Notes: generated from the letters alone by a model not told the origin. 64,000 nucleotides of DNA from Verrucomicrobiota bacterium (GCA_026397725.1 JAPLUI010000321.1:27763-91762), one strand, 5' to 3'; positions 33,844 to 43,215 are shown, numbered from the stretch's first letter. Made by a program: numbers and translations.

Positions 33844-34619
33844 GGGACGAGGGATTGGCAGAAATCGGCAAGCGAGTTGTGCGGCAGGTTGAGTTCGCCC
33901 ACGCTTCCCGCCCTCTCGTAGCGGAGTCGGTGGAACTGATGGAGGTTGAGCAACTCGTGTTCGACTTGGAACGGGGTCATGAGGAATTGGCGCCAGCGAT
34001 CCGAGGCGATCAGACGATCCGCTCTGGGCACAGTCTCCCACAGACTGTAGATTGCGTAGAGAAGCGCATCTTCCGGGATAACCGGGTGATGGAATTCCCG
34101 CCGGGTTTGGCCATCCAGCAGTCCGAATTCCCCGGCTGCTCGGAGAAGATCCCGCCCCATGCGACGGACACCGTAATCCGACAGCTTTTCGCCAAAGACT
34201 CCGCGGGATTGCAGTTCCTGAACGTAGGGCATGACGTCCTCGGTCGTGAAAACGACCGTGCCGAACTCGATTCGTGGGGCGAGGAACTCCCTCATGAAAG
34301 CGGAGAAGAGCCCGTCCGTGCTGTGGAGATGCCAGAGCAGGCAGTATTTCCAGGTTCCGATGGCGAGTTCCCTTTTGGCCAGAATCACCAGCGGGGTAAT
34401 CGGGTCACCAGCGGAGAACCGGTTGGAAAGGGTGGCGACCACCTCCTTGAGCCAAGCGGCATTGGAGGCACCGATCGGATTCTGTTCACGGAAGCGCGAG
34501 AGATTCAGCCGCAATGACGCGGACAAATCCCAGCAGGCGAAAATCCGATAGGTTTCCTCGACCAACACGCCCTTGCGCATCAACCGGCCGGAATGATTTT
34601 CAGATTGAGTGGCTGCCAT
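33840..34619 (-). CDS. brxA: BREX protein BrxA (DUF1819)
   Basis: 259 aa. LVEETYRIFACWDLSASLRL near the N-terminus, KRELAIGTWKYCLLWHLHST and DALLYAIYSLWETVPRADRL near the C-terminus are typical of the DUF1819/NusB-like fold of BrxA, a small DNA-binding BREX component. Stop overlaps the brxB start; its start is two bases after the stop of the brxE-like gene. Confidence 0.93.
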   Translation of the reverse strand: MAATQSENHSGRLMRKGVLVEETYRIFACWDLSASLRLNLSRFREQNPIGASNAAWLKEVVATLSNRFSAGDPITPLVILAKRELAIGTWKYCLLWHLHSTDGLFSAFMREFLAPRIEFGTVVFTTEDVMPYVQELQSRGVFGEKLSDYGVRRMGRDLLRAAGEFGLLDGQTRREFHHPVIPEDALLYAIYSLWETVPRADRLIASDRWRQFLMTPFQVEHELLNLHQFHRLRYERAGSVGELNLPHNSLADFCQSLVP

Positions 34620-34621
34620 GG

Positions 34622-35176
34622 TCAGGAATCCCTGCGGATGTAGGGAATGGCGGGTTTGAGTTTTTCTCCTTTGGAAAAGGCGGCCGCAAGGAGCATCAGT
34701 GTTGCCAGGTCGGGCTTGCCAGTTCCGGGGAGTGGCACGGATTTTCCCTCGGCGGAACGCTTGAGGGGAACGACTGCAGCCTCGGTTTTCGGATCGATCA
34801 ATTCGAGTTCCCTGAGGTGTTGGACCAAATTCCCGGAATTCCTTCCGGCAAGGTCGTCAAAAAATGGCAGCCAGGAATCCGGACTCCGGCACCAGATGGG
34901 CCATGCCGCGGCGATCTGATCCTCGACCTCGGCCGGCAGATTCCAGAGGGTCAGGCATCCGGGCGGGGCAAAGATCGAATTGCAGCGAGCCGTCGCCACT
35001 GCGCAGGCGATGCGTGTCTGCGCAAAAAGGTGGGTTTCCGGAAACCCTCTGGACAGGGCGGACTTCCCGGTGGGTCCAAGAATACCCTTGGTATTCCACC
35101 ATCCGGCACCGTCCATCTCACCAAACCTGGCAACGGCAAGGCGGAGTTTCAGCAGGTGGGACGGTTCGATTTTCAT
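34622..35176 (-). CDS. BrxE-like BREX protein, first gene of operon
   Basis: 184 aa. It reads LLKLRLAVARFGEMDGAGWW, then LSRGFPETHLFAQTRIACAV, and LPAEVEDQIAAAWP. This looks like the BrxE family, described as the leading gene of type 6 BREX loci upstream of brxA. The rest of the locus (brxL at the end, no brxD/brxHI seen) is type 1-like. Function of BrxE is unknown. Identification rests on remembered family features and on position. Confidence 0.65.
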   Translation of the reverse strand: MKIEPSHLLKLRLAVARFGEMDGAGWWNTKGILGPTGKSALSRGFPETHLFAQTRIACAVATARCNSIFAPPGCLTLWNLPAEVEDQIAAAWPIWCRSPDSWLPFFDDLAGRNSGNLVQHLRELELIDPKTEAAVVPLKRSAEGKSVPLPGTGKPDLATLMLLAAAFSKGEKLKPAIPYIRRDS

Positions 35177-35328
35177 GGTGCCTCACGGCGGTTGCAGCGA
35201 TTTTCCGCACTGCGGGGAAATTCAAGAGGTTCCAACAGAAACTGTCGATGAATTTGAACCCGGCGGAACACCACCAAGCAGGTGGCCGGGAATTTTCGCC
35301 ACAGCCAGATTCGCGAACCTGAACTCAA

Positions 35329-35356
35329 AAAATATTTCCCGATTTTCTTGTTGCAA
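35329..35356 (-). promoter_or_regulatory. Candidate BREX operon promoter
   Basis: On the minus strand TTGCAA (35351-35356) is followed after 16 bases by TATTTT (35329-35334), about 150 bases before the first BREX gene and facing away from feoA. The region is markedly A/T-rich compared with its surroundings. Weak prediction. Confidence 0.3.
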
Positions 35357-35427
35357 GCCAGTCTCAATTAGCGCAACTTACGGCCGTGAAGCCCGTGCGT
35401 GCAAGAGATTTGGAGGCTGACAGTGCC

Positions 35428-35640
35428 ATGACGCTGAATCAGGCGAGGGTGGGCTGTGATTTGCGGATTCAGGTGCTGACCGGTCCGGGCTGCGAGCGGC
35501 TGCGGGATCTGGGGTTTTGCGAACAGATGCCAGTGAGGAAGCTGGCGGGCGGGCGCAATTTGCTTTGTTCGGTGTGTGGCACGCGGATGGCCATCAGCAG
35601 TGAACTGGCGGAACAGGTGTTCGTGAAAGTGGCCGTCTGA
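35428..35640 (+). CDS. feoA: Ferrous iron transport protein FeoA
   Basis: 70 aa from ATG 35428, preceded by GGAGG eleven bases upstream; a GTG at 35386 would add 14 residues. LNQARVGCDLRIQVLTGPG, RLRDLGFCEQMPVRKL and RMAISSELAEQVFVK fit the SH3-like FeoA fold. FeoA is a cytosolic partner that modulates FeoB. It is 20 bases upstream of feoB. Confidence 0.88.
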   Translation: MTLNQARVGCDLRIQVLTGPGCERLRDLGFCEQMPVRKLAGGRNLLCSVCGTRMAISSELAEQVFVKVAV

Positions 35641-35659
35641 GCCGGTTAATCAAACGTCC

Positions 35660-37552
35660 ATGCCGCCTCCATCCGAAGTTTCTGCGATGATCGCGCTGGT
35701 TGGCAATCCCAACGCCGGAAAGACCACCTTGTTCAACGCGCTAACGGGCACCAACCAGCGGGTGGGCAACTACTCCGGCGTCACCGTGGAGCTGAAGTCC
35801 GGGGTGTTTTTCACCCCCCACGGGCGGAAGCTGCGGGTGTTGGATTTGCCGGGGTGTTATTCGTTGCGGTCACCCTCGCCGGACGAAAAGGTAGCGGTGG
35901 ATGTGCTGATGGGCAAGCTGCCCGGTGAATCGAAGCCGGATTTGGTGGTCTGCGTGGTGGATGCCTCGAACCTCGAACGGCATCTGCAACTCGCCCTGCA
36001 AATCATCGAGCTTGGCCTGCCGTGTTTGCTGGCGCTCAACATGATCGATGTTGCGGAGCGTTCGGGATTGCGTTTGGATCCGGCAAAACTTGCGGAAGAA
36101 CTCGGCATTCCGGTGGTCCCGTTGCAGGCCAGCGCAAACCAGGGCATCCTCGAGTTGAAACAGGCACTGCGGTTTCCATTGCCCCATGCCGCAACAGCCT
36201 CGTGGCTCGCGCCGGGGGCGGATCCTGAGGCGACACGGCGTGGCTTCATCAGCCGCTTGTGCCTGCTGGCAGCGCGACGACCCGAGGTTCATCAATTGAC
36301 AATGTCGGACCGGGTGGATGGTGTCTTGCTGCATCCGGTTGGCGGGTGGCTTTTCTTCATGGGCATCCTGCTGGCGGTGTTCTGGTCGATTTTTTCGTTC
36401 GCGAAGCTGCCGATGGGGTGGCTCGAGGCCGGCCAAGCGGCCCTGGCCGGGTGGGTGAACTCACTGCTGGAACCAGGCGACTTGCGCTCGCTGGTGGTGG
36501 ACGGCGTGATCGGCGGCGTGGGCGGGGTGGTGATGTTCCTGCCGCAAATTCTGCTGCTGTTCCTGGCGATCGGTTTATTGGAAAGCACCGGTTACATGGC
36601 GCGTGCGGCGTTTCTGATGGATGGGATCATGGCCAAGGCTGGCCTGAGCGGCAAGGCGTTTTTGCCGCTGTTCAGTTCCTATGCCTGTGCGATCCCCGGA
36701 GTGATGGCAACGCGCACGATCGATTCGGCGAAGGAACGCGTGGTGACGATTTTCGTGGCACCGTGGATGAGTTGTTCGGCCAGGTTGCCGGTCTATTTGC
36801 TGATCGTGCCGCTGTTGCTGCACGAGGATGAGGGCTCGTGGCAGCAGGCCTGGGTACTGTTTTCCATCTATGCGCTGGGAACCTTGAGCGCATTCGGGGT
36901 GGCGCGGGTACTGCGCGGCCGGCTGGGTCCGGATGCCAACCCCGCCCGTTTCTTGCTAGAAATGCCGCCCTACCGGATGCCACAGTGGAGATATATCTCC
37001 CGGCATGTGTTGGAACGCGCGTGGGCTTTCGTGCGCAATGCGGGCACCTTGATTCTCGGGCTCTCGATCCTGCTGTGGGCCTTGACCACTTATCCGAAAG
37101 CCCCCGGCGACGATGAGGCGGCGACGCTCGCCCACAGCGCGATGGGCCGGATGGGTGCAGTGCTTGAGCCGATGGTCAAGCCGCTCGGCTTCGACGGACG
37201 CACCGGCACGGCGATTCTCACATCCTTCGCCGCACGCGAGGTGTTCAATGCCTCGATGGCCATTTTATTCCGGGTGCGGGATGCGGGAGACGACAAATCC
37301 AACCGCAGCATGCTGAGGGAGCAAATTGCGGCGGCCAGGTGGCCGGATGGGCGCCCGCTGTTCACGCCGCTCTCGATGATCTCGCTGCTGGTGTTCTACA
37401 TCTATGCCCTGCAATGTCTGCCAACGGTGGCCGTGGTGGCCCGCGAGTCCGGCTCCTGGCGCTGGGCCCTCGGGCAATTCGCGTTCATGACGGCAGTTGC
37501 CTGGCTGGCCTCGCTGCTGGTCTATCAAGGAGGGAGTTGGCTCGGATTCTGA
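35660..37552 (+). CDS. feoB: Ferrous iron transporter FeoB
   Basis: 630 aa. The N-terminal G domain has G1 GNPNAGKTTLFN, NYSGVTVE as switch region, G3 DLPG and G4 NMID. Then come gate and membrane segments (GVVMFLPQILLLFLAIGLLE, SYACAIPGVMATRT, APWMSCSARLPVYLL). It is shorter than E. coli FeoB (773 aa), mainly through a compact linker between G domain and membrane part. It imports Fe2+ across the inner membrane. The next small gene overlaps its stop. Confidence 0.96.
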   Translation: MPPPSEVSAMIALVGNPNAGKTTLFNALTGTNQRVGNYSGVTVELKSGVFFTPHGRKLRVLDLPGCYSLRSPSPDEKVAVDVLMGKLPGESKPDLVVCVVDASNLERHLQLALQIIELGLPCLLALNMIDVAERSGLRLDPAKLAEELGIPVVPLQASANQGILELKQALRFPLPHAATASWLAPGADPEATRRGFISRLCLLAARRPEVHQLTMSDRVDGVLLHPVGGWLFFMGILLAVFWSIFSFAKLPMGWLEAGQAALAGWVNSLLEPGDLRSLVVDGVIGGVGGVVMFLPQILLLFLAIGLLESTGYMARAAFLMDGIMAKAGLSGKAFLPLFSSYACAIPGVMATRTIDSAKERVVTIFVAPWMSCSARLPVYLLIVPLLLHEDEGSWQQAWVLFSIYALGTLSAFGVARVLRGRLGPDANPARFLLEMPPYRMPQWRYISRHVLERAWAFVRNAGTLILGLSILLWALTTYPKAPGDDEAATLAHSAMGRMGAVLEPMVKPLGFDGRTGTAILTSFAAREVFNASMAILFRVRDAGDDKSNRSMLREQIAAARWPDGRPLFTPLSMISLLVFYIYALQCLPTVAVVARESGSWRWALGQFAFMTAVAWLASLLVYQGGSWLGF

Positions 37553-37692
37553 TGTCCTCCGACTGGCAAGCTCTCGCGGCGGCAACGGTGGTGATTCTAA
37601 CCGCCGCAGTGTTTGTCATTCGCATGGCTCGCCCGCGTGGCAAGCGGGGCTGCGGCGGGGGCTGCGGTTGCGCCAAGAAGACCCACCGGTGA
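37552..37692 (+). CDS. FeoB-associated Cys-rich membrane peptide
   Basis: 46 aa. ATG shares its A with the feoB TGA stop. One transmembrane segment (ALAAATVVILTAAVFVIRMA) is followed by the basic, Cys-rich tail CGGGCGCAKK. Such peptides regularly follow feoB and may replace FeoC; the three Cys could bind iron or a cluster. Small, but position, overlap and composition make it convincing. Confidence 0.8.
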   Translation: MSSDWQALAAATVVILTAAVFVIRMARPRGKRGCGGGCGCAKKTHR

Positions 37693-37794
37693 CGGGGCAG
37701 GCCGCAAGCGGGCTGCAGCCACTGGCTCACCTCCGGTGCCAAGGGGTGGCAGGTGGGTTCTGCTCAGCGGTGGTCACGCACCGTCGTTACCGCT

Positions 37795-38097
37795 CTAGCG
37801 CAGCGGATACTCGCCGTCGGCGTCGAGACCGTGCCACCCGAGTTTGCCGAAGGCACGCAGGATGGAGACCAGGGGTTCGCCCTCTTCTTCTCCTTCGCCG
37901 TGTTCGATGGTGGCGGCATGGGAGATGCCATTGACACACTCGATGCTGATGACGGTGCGGAAGCTGTAAAGATAAATCCAATCACCCCAGGCTTTGCCCT
38001 CGTGGCGGGGATCGAAATACTCCTTGCGGAGGGCTTCGAGGATTTGGGTGATGGTGCTGGGGGCTGCCGAGTGGGGGATGACAAGCTGGGTTTCCAT
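37795..38097 (-). CDS. Hypothetical protein (100 aa)
   Basis: Acidic soluble protein. ILEALRKEYFDPRHEGKAWG and SFRTVISIECVNGISHAATI suggest a mixed alpha/beta fold. No family recognised. It lies 27 bases downstream of the ABC exporter gene on the same strand and may be cotranscribed with it; it converges on the feo operon. Confidence 0.6.
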   Translation of the reverse strand: METQLVIPHSAAPSTITQILEALRKEYFDPRHEGKAWGDWIYLYSFRTVISIECVNGISHAATIEHGEGEEEGEPLVSILRAFGKLGWHGLDADGEYPLR

Positions 38098-38124
38098 GGC
38101 TTTCTGCTGAGAGGGGCGGCGGGA

Positions 38125-39888
38125 TTAGGTTAGGGATTGGTTATCAGAATCAGGTTGTGCATGTCGAGGCTGAATTGCGAGAGTTCCTGCGCAAAGATTA
38201 GCGTAGGCGCCACCTTTGGCGAGGAGTTCTTCGTGTGTTCCTTGCTCGACGAGTCTGCCGTGATCAAGCACGCAGATGCGATGAGCATTTATCACGGTGG
38301 TGAGGCGGTGCGCAATCACAAAACAGGTGCGGTCCGAGCGAAGATTCTCAAGCGCCTGCTGGACGAGTCGCTCGGTGCGGTTGTCGAGCGCTGAAGTGGC
38401 TTCGTCCAGGAGCAGTAGCGGCGGATTCTTGAGGAGGGCGCGGGTGATCGAGAGGCGTTGTTTCTCGCCGCCGGAAAAGCGCAGGCCACGCTCGCCGGCG
38501 ATGGTATCGAGCCCGGCGGGAGTGGCACGGACAAAGTCAGCGGCTTTGGCGGCGGCGAGGGCGGCCCAGATTTCATCGTCGGTGGCATCCGCTTTGGCGA
38601 CTTGGAGGTTTTCGCGGAGGGTGGTGTTGAAGAGGAAGCTTTCCTGGGTGACATAGCCGGTTTGATCGCGCAGCCATTCCTTGGAAATCTCGACGAGTGG
38701 GACATCATCAACGAAAATGCGGCCGGCGGTGGCATCGTAGAAGCGGGTGAGGAGGTTGAGAACGGTGGACTTGCCCGCGCCGGTGGCACCGACGAGCGCG
38801 ACGGTCTGGCCGGGCATGGCCTCGAGGGTGAGGTTGCTCACGGCGGGGGCTTCATCGCCATAGGAGAATGAAACATTCTCGAAACGGACGTGGCCACGGA
38901 GTGCGGGCGGTCGGTGGCCTTCCGTGAGGTGGGTTTCCTCGAGGGTATCGAGGATTTTGAAAACCCGTTCTGCGGAGACGACCCCGCGGGTGAACGTCTG
39001 GGCCAACGAATTGATGCGCGAAATGGGATCGAACAGAAAGCCCCAGGCGACCAGGAACGAGAACGTGGTCCCTTCGGAAAGCTTGCCTTGAAGTGTCCAC
39101 CAGGCCCCAAAACTGACCATCAGAATGATGCCGGATTCCGCAATCAGGGAGACGCCAGGCCAGACGATGGCCTGGCCTTTCATGACCTTCAGGTGTTTTT
39201 CTCCGAGTTTCTTTGACGCGCGGTCGAAGTCCGCGAGGGCCTTGGGTTCCACGGTATAAGCCTTGATCTGGCGGATGCCTGAGAGATTGTCGTGAAGGAC
39301 CGCATTGAGCGCGGACGAGGCTGCCGAAGACTCGCGCCATTTGGGTTCCGCGCGGCGGGTCCACCACGCGGTGAGGAGCCCGATGAAGGGCAGCGGCAGC
39401 AGCGTGATGAGCGTGAGTTGCCATGAGTGATAGCACATGTAAGCGACGATGATGAGGAACTGCAGGACCGCAGCGAGGGCTTGATCCGTGCCCTCGATGA
39501 TGACGCGGTCCATGGTGGGAACGTCTTCGGCGACGCGAGACATGATTTCACCGGAGGAGTTGGAATCGAACCATTTGACGGGCAGGCGTTGGAGTTTGGC
39601 GTAGAGTTCGACGCGGATGAGGTGGGTGAGTTTGAGTTCGAGCGCGTTGTTGAAGTAGGAGCGGAGGGTGAAGAGCAGTTGGCGGCAGAAGATCGCCCCG
39701 ATGCCAATGGCTGCGGTGGGAACGATCAGGTCCGGACGGTGTTGTTTGATGATGACATCAACAAACTGCATGGTGATCGCTGGCAGCACCAGCACCAACG
39801 CGGTGCAGACAATCGCCATCAGCAACGAGGTGATGCTTTGCAGCGGAAAGCGGAACGTGTGCCGGAAGATGCGAAGAAGAGTGGACAT
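38125..39888 (-). CDS. ABC exporter, fused permease and ATPase (MsbA-like)
   Basis: 587 aa from ATG 39888. The N-terminal half has six hydrophobic segments (ITSLLMAIVCTALVLVLPAI at the start); the C-terminal half has Walker A GATGAGKST, signature FSGGEKQRLS and Walker B LLLLDEATSALD, then the H-loop IAHRL. It forms a homodimeric type IV exporter. Lipid A flippase (MsbA) or multidrug export are both possible; no neighbour decides this. Confidence 0.9.
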   Translation of the reverse strand: MSTLLRIFRHTFRFPLQSITSLLMAIVCTALVLVLPAITMQFVDVIIKQHRPDLIVPTAAIGIGAIFCRQLLFTLRSYFNNALELKLTHLIRVELYAKLQRLPVKWFDSNSSGEIMSRVAEDVPTMDRVIIEGTDQALAAVLQFLIIVAYMCYHSWQLTLITLLPLPFIGLLTAWWTRRAEPKWRESSAASSALNAVLHDNLSGIRQIKAYTVEPKALADFDRASKKLGEKHLKVMKGQAIVWPGVSLIAESGIILMVSFGAWWTLQGKLSEGTTFSFLVAWGFLFDPISRINSLAQTFTRGVVSAERVFKILDTLEETHLTEGHRPPALRGHVRFENVSFSYGDEAPAVSNLTLEAMPGQTVALVGATGAGKSTVLNLLTRFYDATAGRIFVDDVPLVEISKEWLRDQTGYVTQESFLFNTTLRENLQVAKADATDDEIWAALAAAKAADFVRATPAGLDTIAGERGLRFSGGEKQRLSITRALLKNPPLLLLDEATSALDNRTERLVQQALENLRSDRTCFVIAHRLTTVINAHRICVLDHGRLVEQGTHEELLAKGGAYANLCAGTLAIQPRHAQPDSDNQSLT

Positions 39889-40061
39889 GAGAGACTCGAA
39901 GTTCGAATTCAAGGCGATCCTCAACTGCTAGGTCGGCGTCAATGATGCCGTGACCCCGGGAGGGGCGTTGGTGAGCGGCGCGGCGATGACTGAACAGAAC
40001 CTGACCGCAACCAATGGCAGGAATGAAGCGCTGGTTTCCATCAGGTCATGAAAGGCTTGGG

Positions 40062-40913
40062 TTATGGAAGATTCGATGGAGGATGCCCGATCCCGGCAGG
40101 TGACCTGCCAAGTCCTGTGAGAAGAGCGAGCACGCGGCAAATGAATCCGGTGCGAGAGTGCCACGGGCGGGCCGGGCGGATGATCTGCCAACCGGACTGA
40201 GTGGCCAGAGCGGCGAGGGTGCGAGCAGGATTGACGACGGTGGCGGCTTGACAAATCGACAGCATCGGCAAATCCGCACAACTGTCCGTGTAACCGTGTG
40301 AACGAAGCAGCTTACCCTCCTCGAAGTAGGCTCCGGGGAGGGTTTGCCGCAGGCGCTCGACCTTGCTCGGGCCTCGGTGGTTTTGCAGTGCAGGAACGAA
40401 TGGACAGACTGGTGTGGTGGCCACCGGAGTCCCGAGAGCCAGGTGGAAACCCAGGGCACGCCCGATCTCGGTGACATAGAACTCCGGGCTGGCGGAGGTG
40501 AGGACGAGAAGATGTCCTTGGCGGCGATGTGCCGCCAGGAGGTCCCGGAGTTCGGGATAGATGGCGGACTGAATGGCCTCGGCAAATGAGCGCGAGTTGG
40601 CGGCGAGAGTGGCTGGCTTCATGCGCCAGAGAAAGCTTAGAAAGACGCGTTTCAGGCCGGCGGTCTTGAGGATTTTGTAGAACGGCAGGCAGCCAAGAAA
40701 CACCGGCAAGAACACGGCACGCCATGGTTCGCGGCGGATGACGTGATGGCGGAACAGCAGTTGGCAGTCCCACGCGATGAGGGTGCCATCCAAGTCAAAC
40801 AGGGCGATGCCTGGTGGCGGGTCGGAAGATAACGCTGGGTTCAATGGCAGCACGATGGCGAAGCTTTGGCAACGGGTTGAGGGACGTCGGATTACCGCCC
40901 GCTTGGCTTGCAT
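40062..40913 (-). CDS. HAD-family phosphatase
   Basis: 283 aa from ATG 40913, overlapping the 3' end of the preceding TauE/SafE-like gene by 22 bases; an internal start nearer to the core is possible. HAD motif I is IALFDLDGTLIAWDCQLLF, motif II LLVLTSASPEFYV, and motif IV-like HGYTDSCADLPML gives the Mg ligands. The size and helical cap fit the HAD-IB (SerB-like/PAP-like) subfamily, including phosphoserine- and lysophosphatidate-type phosphatases. Substrate unknown. Confidence 0.8.
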   Translation of the reverse strand: MQAKRAVIRRPSTRCQSFAIVLPLNPALSSDPPPGIALFDLDGTLIAWDCQLLFRHHVIRREPWRAVFLPVFLGCLPFYKILKTAGLKRVFLSFLWRMKPATLAANSRSFAEAIQSAIYPELRDLLAAHRRQGHLLVLTSASPEFYVTEIGRALGFHLALGTPVATTPVCPFVPALQNHRGPSKVERLRQTLPGAYFEEGKLLRSHGYTDSCADLPMLSICQAATVVNPARTLAALATQSGWQIIRPARPWHSRTGFICRVLALLTGLGRSPAGIGHPPSNLP

Positions 40914-41617
40914 AGCGGGCAGGAAGGCAACCCATTGGCGGCGGGTTCAGGCATGGGCCCGTGGCCAGACCATTTTGCCGGAACGGTGTCCTGAAGCCGC
41001 CAGGCAAGCACCAGCGCAGTGGCGAAGGCGAGGCCGCGGCGGAGGCGGTTCATGGCCAACGGGGTCAGTTGGGCGCGGAGGCGATGGAATTGATGTTGGG
41101 CAAGCCACAGCAAGGGCACGGTGCCGAGTCCGAACGCCAAGGTGAATTCCGCCCCCTTGACGGCGGACCCGGCTAGCAAGGCGGCACCCAAGATCATATA
41201 GAGTGGGCCGCAGGGCAGGAATGGCGTGAGCAACCCCATCGCTGAAGCCGCACCATAAGCGGAGAAGCTGTCGGCTTTGAAACGGGCCCGCGCGGTGAAG
41301 CGGTTCAGGATGGCCGGCCGCGGCACCCGCTGGTCCCAGCCAACGGCCATGATGAGCAACACCGCCACCATGACCCACGGCAAGATCACCGCAGGTGATG
41401 CGAAAAACCAATTGAGCGGCTGTTGTCCGATGGCACCACCCATCCCGCCGATGATGGCATACGAAGTCAGCCGCGACCCGTGATAGAGCGTGGCGGCCGT
41501 GAGCCGCTGACCTTCAGACTTGGCCAGCGTGCCCAGCCCGCAGGCGATTGGCCCGCACATGCCCGCACAGTGCAAGCTGGTGGCAAGTCCGGCAACGAGG
41601 GCGGCAACGGTGGTCAT
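40892..41617 (-). CDS. TauE/SafE-like membrane protein of cco cluster
   Basis: 241 aa. The N-terminus GLATSLHCAGMCGPIACGLG has the HCxGMCG motif of the sulfite-exporter-like proteins found beside cytochrome cbb3 assembly genes, where a role in copper or thiol handling is suspected. Six or more membrane segments follow. Its start overlaps the stop of the small membrane protein upstream (ATGA), and that gene follows ccoG. Confidence 0.83.
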   Translation of the reverse strand: MTTVAALVAGLATSLHCAGMCGPIACGLGTLAKSEGQRLTAATLYHGSRLTSYAIIGGMGGAIGQQPLNWFFASPAVILPWVMVAVLLIMAVGWDQRVPRPAILNRFTARARFKADSFSAYGAASAMGLLTPFLPCGPLYMILGAALLAGSAVKGAEFTLAFGLGTVPLLWLAQHQFHRLRAQLTPLAMNRLRRGLAFATALVLAWRLQDTVPAKWSGHGPMPEPAANGLPSCPLCKPSGR

Positions 41618-41796
41618 GGATGGCGGTTAGCGGTTGATGGTGAGCCGTGATGCGAAGCGGGGGAGACTTCAAGTTCCCGAAGCGGGTGCTTGGGGGCGAT
41701 GAGGATGAGGGTCGCCCAGGCACCGATGGGCAGCACCAAGGCAAGGACCACATGGATCCACGGCTTGCGGACTGCAAACTTGAAAATGGCTTTCAT
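41614..41796 (-). CDS. Small membrane protein of cco cluster
   Basis: 60 aa: basic N-terminus MKAIFKFAVRKPW, one transmembrane segment (IHVVLALVLPIGAWATLILI), then a short His-rich tail. It lies nine bases after ccoG and overlaps the next gene, so it is translated in the same operon. Unnamed; the position is where ccoH or ccoS-like genes stand in other genomes, but the sequence does not let me call either. Confidence 0.6.
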   Translation of the reverse strand: MKAIFKFAVRKPWIHVVLALVLPIGAWATLILIAPKHPLRELEVSPASHHGSPSTANRHP

Positions 41797-41805
41797 GCAG
41801 TGAGA

Positions 41806-43215
41806 TCAGGGTGGCGGCGGCTTGGCGGCGTTTGGATTGGGACCGAGAAAGCGGGTGGATTTTCTCAACGTGAAATTGCCAGGTTCGGCGTGGACTTGCA
41901 GCGAGATGGCCGAGGAGCCACGGTAGTTGGCAAGCGGGGCAATGACCACACAGTTGCGCGTGAGTTCGCCGAGTGGACTGACGGAAAACGTCTGGTCTCC
42001 CCCGCCGAGTTGATAGCCTGCGGGGACGTCGTCGCCAAGGCGGATGGTGATGGTGGCCGCTTGGTTCCGCTTGTTTTGAACGCGGAGCAAATAGATGTTG
42101 CGCACCGAGACGGCATCGCTGGAAAAACCGGTGCCACCAACGCGCGAGATAATGACGTTGAACGGTCTCATTTTCATCGAGGCAACGATAATCAAGGCCA
42201 GCAGCCCGAGCACGGCGAGCACCGAATAGGCATAGATGCGTGGCCGCAGGATGCGCCGGGGGCTGCCGTCAAAACCATTTGGCGAATCGTAGCGGATGAG
42301 TCCCTTGGGGCGTCCCAGTTTGGCCATGATGTCATCACAAGCATCAATGCATGCGGTGCAGCCGATGCATTCGAGTTGCAAGCCGTTGCGGATGTCAATC
42401 CCGGTGGGGCAGACTTGAATGCAGCGGTGGCAATCGACGCAATCCCCCGCGGTCCGGCCCACTGGGCCGCGCGGTTCGCCGCGTTTCTCGTCGTAGCCAA
42501 TGATGACGGTATCGTCATCGGTGAGGGCGCTCTGCAGACGGCCATAGGGACACATGATGATGCAGAATTGCTCGCGGAAATAGCCGAAACAGAACCACAG
42601 GATGAGCGTGAGGAAAACGATGAGGCCAAAGGCCGTGACATGCTGCAGCGGCCCCTCCTGCATGAAGTTGTAGAGGCGCGACAGCGACACGAAGTACGAA
42701 AGGAAAACGTGGGCAATGCTCGCCGCGACGCCAACATAGAGCAGATGCTTGACGACGCGCCTGGTGATCTTGCCGAGCGTCCACGGCGCGGCATCGAGTT
42801 TGCGTCGGGCCATCGCATCGCCCTCAATCCAGCGCTCGATGCGACGGTAAACGTGATCGAGAAACACGGTGTACGGACAACTCCATCCACACCACAGCCG
42901 ACCCAGCAGCGAGGTGATGAAAAACAACGCGAAGCCCAGTCCGGTGACGGCAAAAAACATCACCCATAAATCCTGCGGTACCAGGGTGAGGCCGAAGAGA
43001 TGGAACATGCGGTTCTCAATATCGAGAAACACCGCCGGGTAGCCGTTGAGGGGAATCCACGGCAGCGTGACGTAGATGATGATGAGGAAAAATCCGCACC
43101 AGCGCCTGGCGGTGGTCCAGCAGCCATGCACGTCCGCAGGATGGAGAAAATACCGGGAACCATCCTCATTGATGGTGGTTAGGGAGACCAGATTCGGCTG
43201 TTTCTGGGTGGCCAT
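41806..43215 (-). CDS. ccoG: Cytochrome c oxidase accessory protein CcoG (FixG/RdxA)
   Basis: 469 aa. About five membrane segments with LLGRLWCGWSCPYTVFLDHV, then two [4Fe-4S] motifs CVDCHRCIQVCPTGID and CIGCTACIDACDDIM, then a C-terminal immunoglobulin-like domain. CcoG reduces Cu(II) during assembly of cbb3-type oxidase. The structural genes ccoNOP and the copper ATPase ccoI are not in the window; only the two small membrane genes follow. Confidence 0.93.
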   Translation of the reverse strand: MATQKQPNLVSLTTINEDGSRYFLHPADVHGCWTTARRWCGFFLIIIYVTLPWIPLNGYPAVFLDIENRMFHLFGLTLVPQDLWVMFFAVTGLGFALFFITSLLGRLWCGWSCPYTVFLDHVYRRIERWIEGDAMARRKLDAAPWTLGKITRRVVKHLLYVGVAASIAHVFLSYFVSLSRLYNFMQEGPLQHVTAFGLIVFLTLILWFCFGYFREQFCIIMCPYGRLQSALTDDDTVIIGYDEKRGEPRGPVGRTAGDCVDCHRCIQVCPTGIDIRNGLQLECIGCTACIDACDDIMAKLGRPKGLIRYDSPNGFDGSPRRILRPRIYAYSVLAVLGLLALIIVASMKMRPFNVIISRVGGTGFSSDAVSVRNIYLLRVQNKRNQAATITIRLGDDVPAGYQLGGGDQTFSVSPLGELTRNCVVIAPLANYRGSSAISLQVHAEPGNFTLRKSTRFLGPNPNAAKPPPP

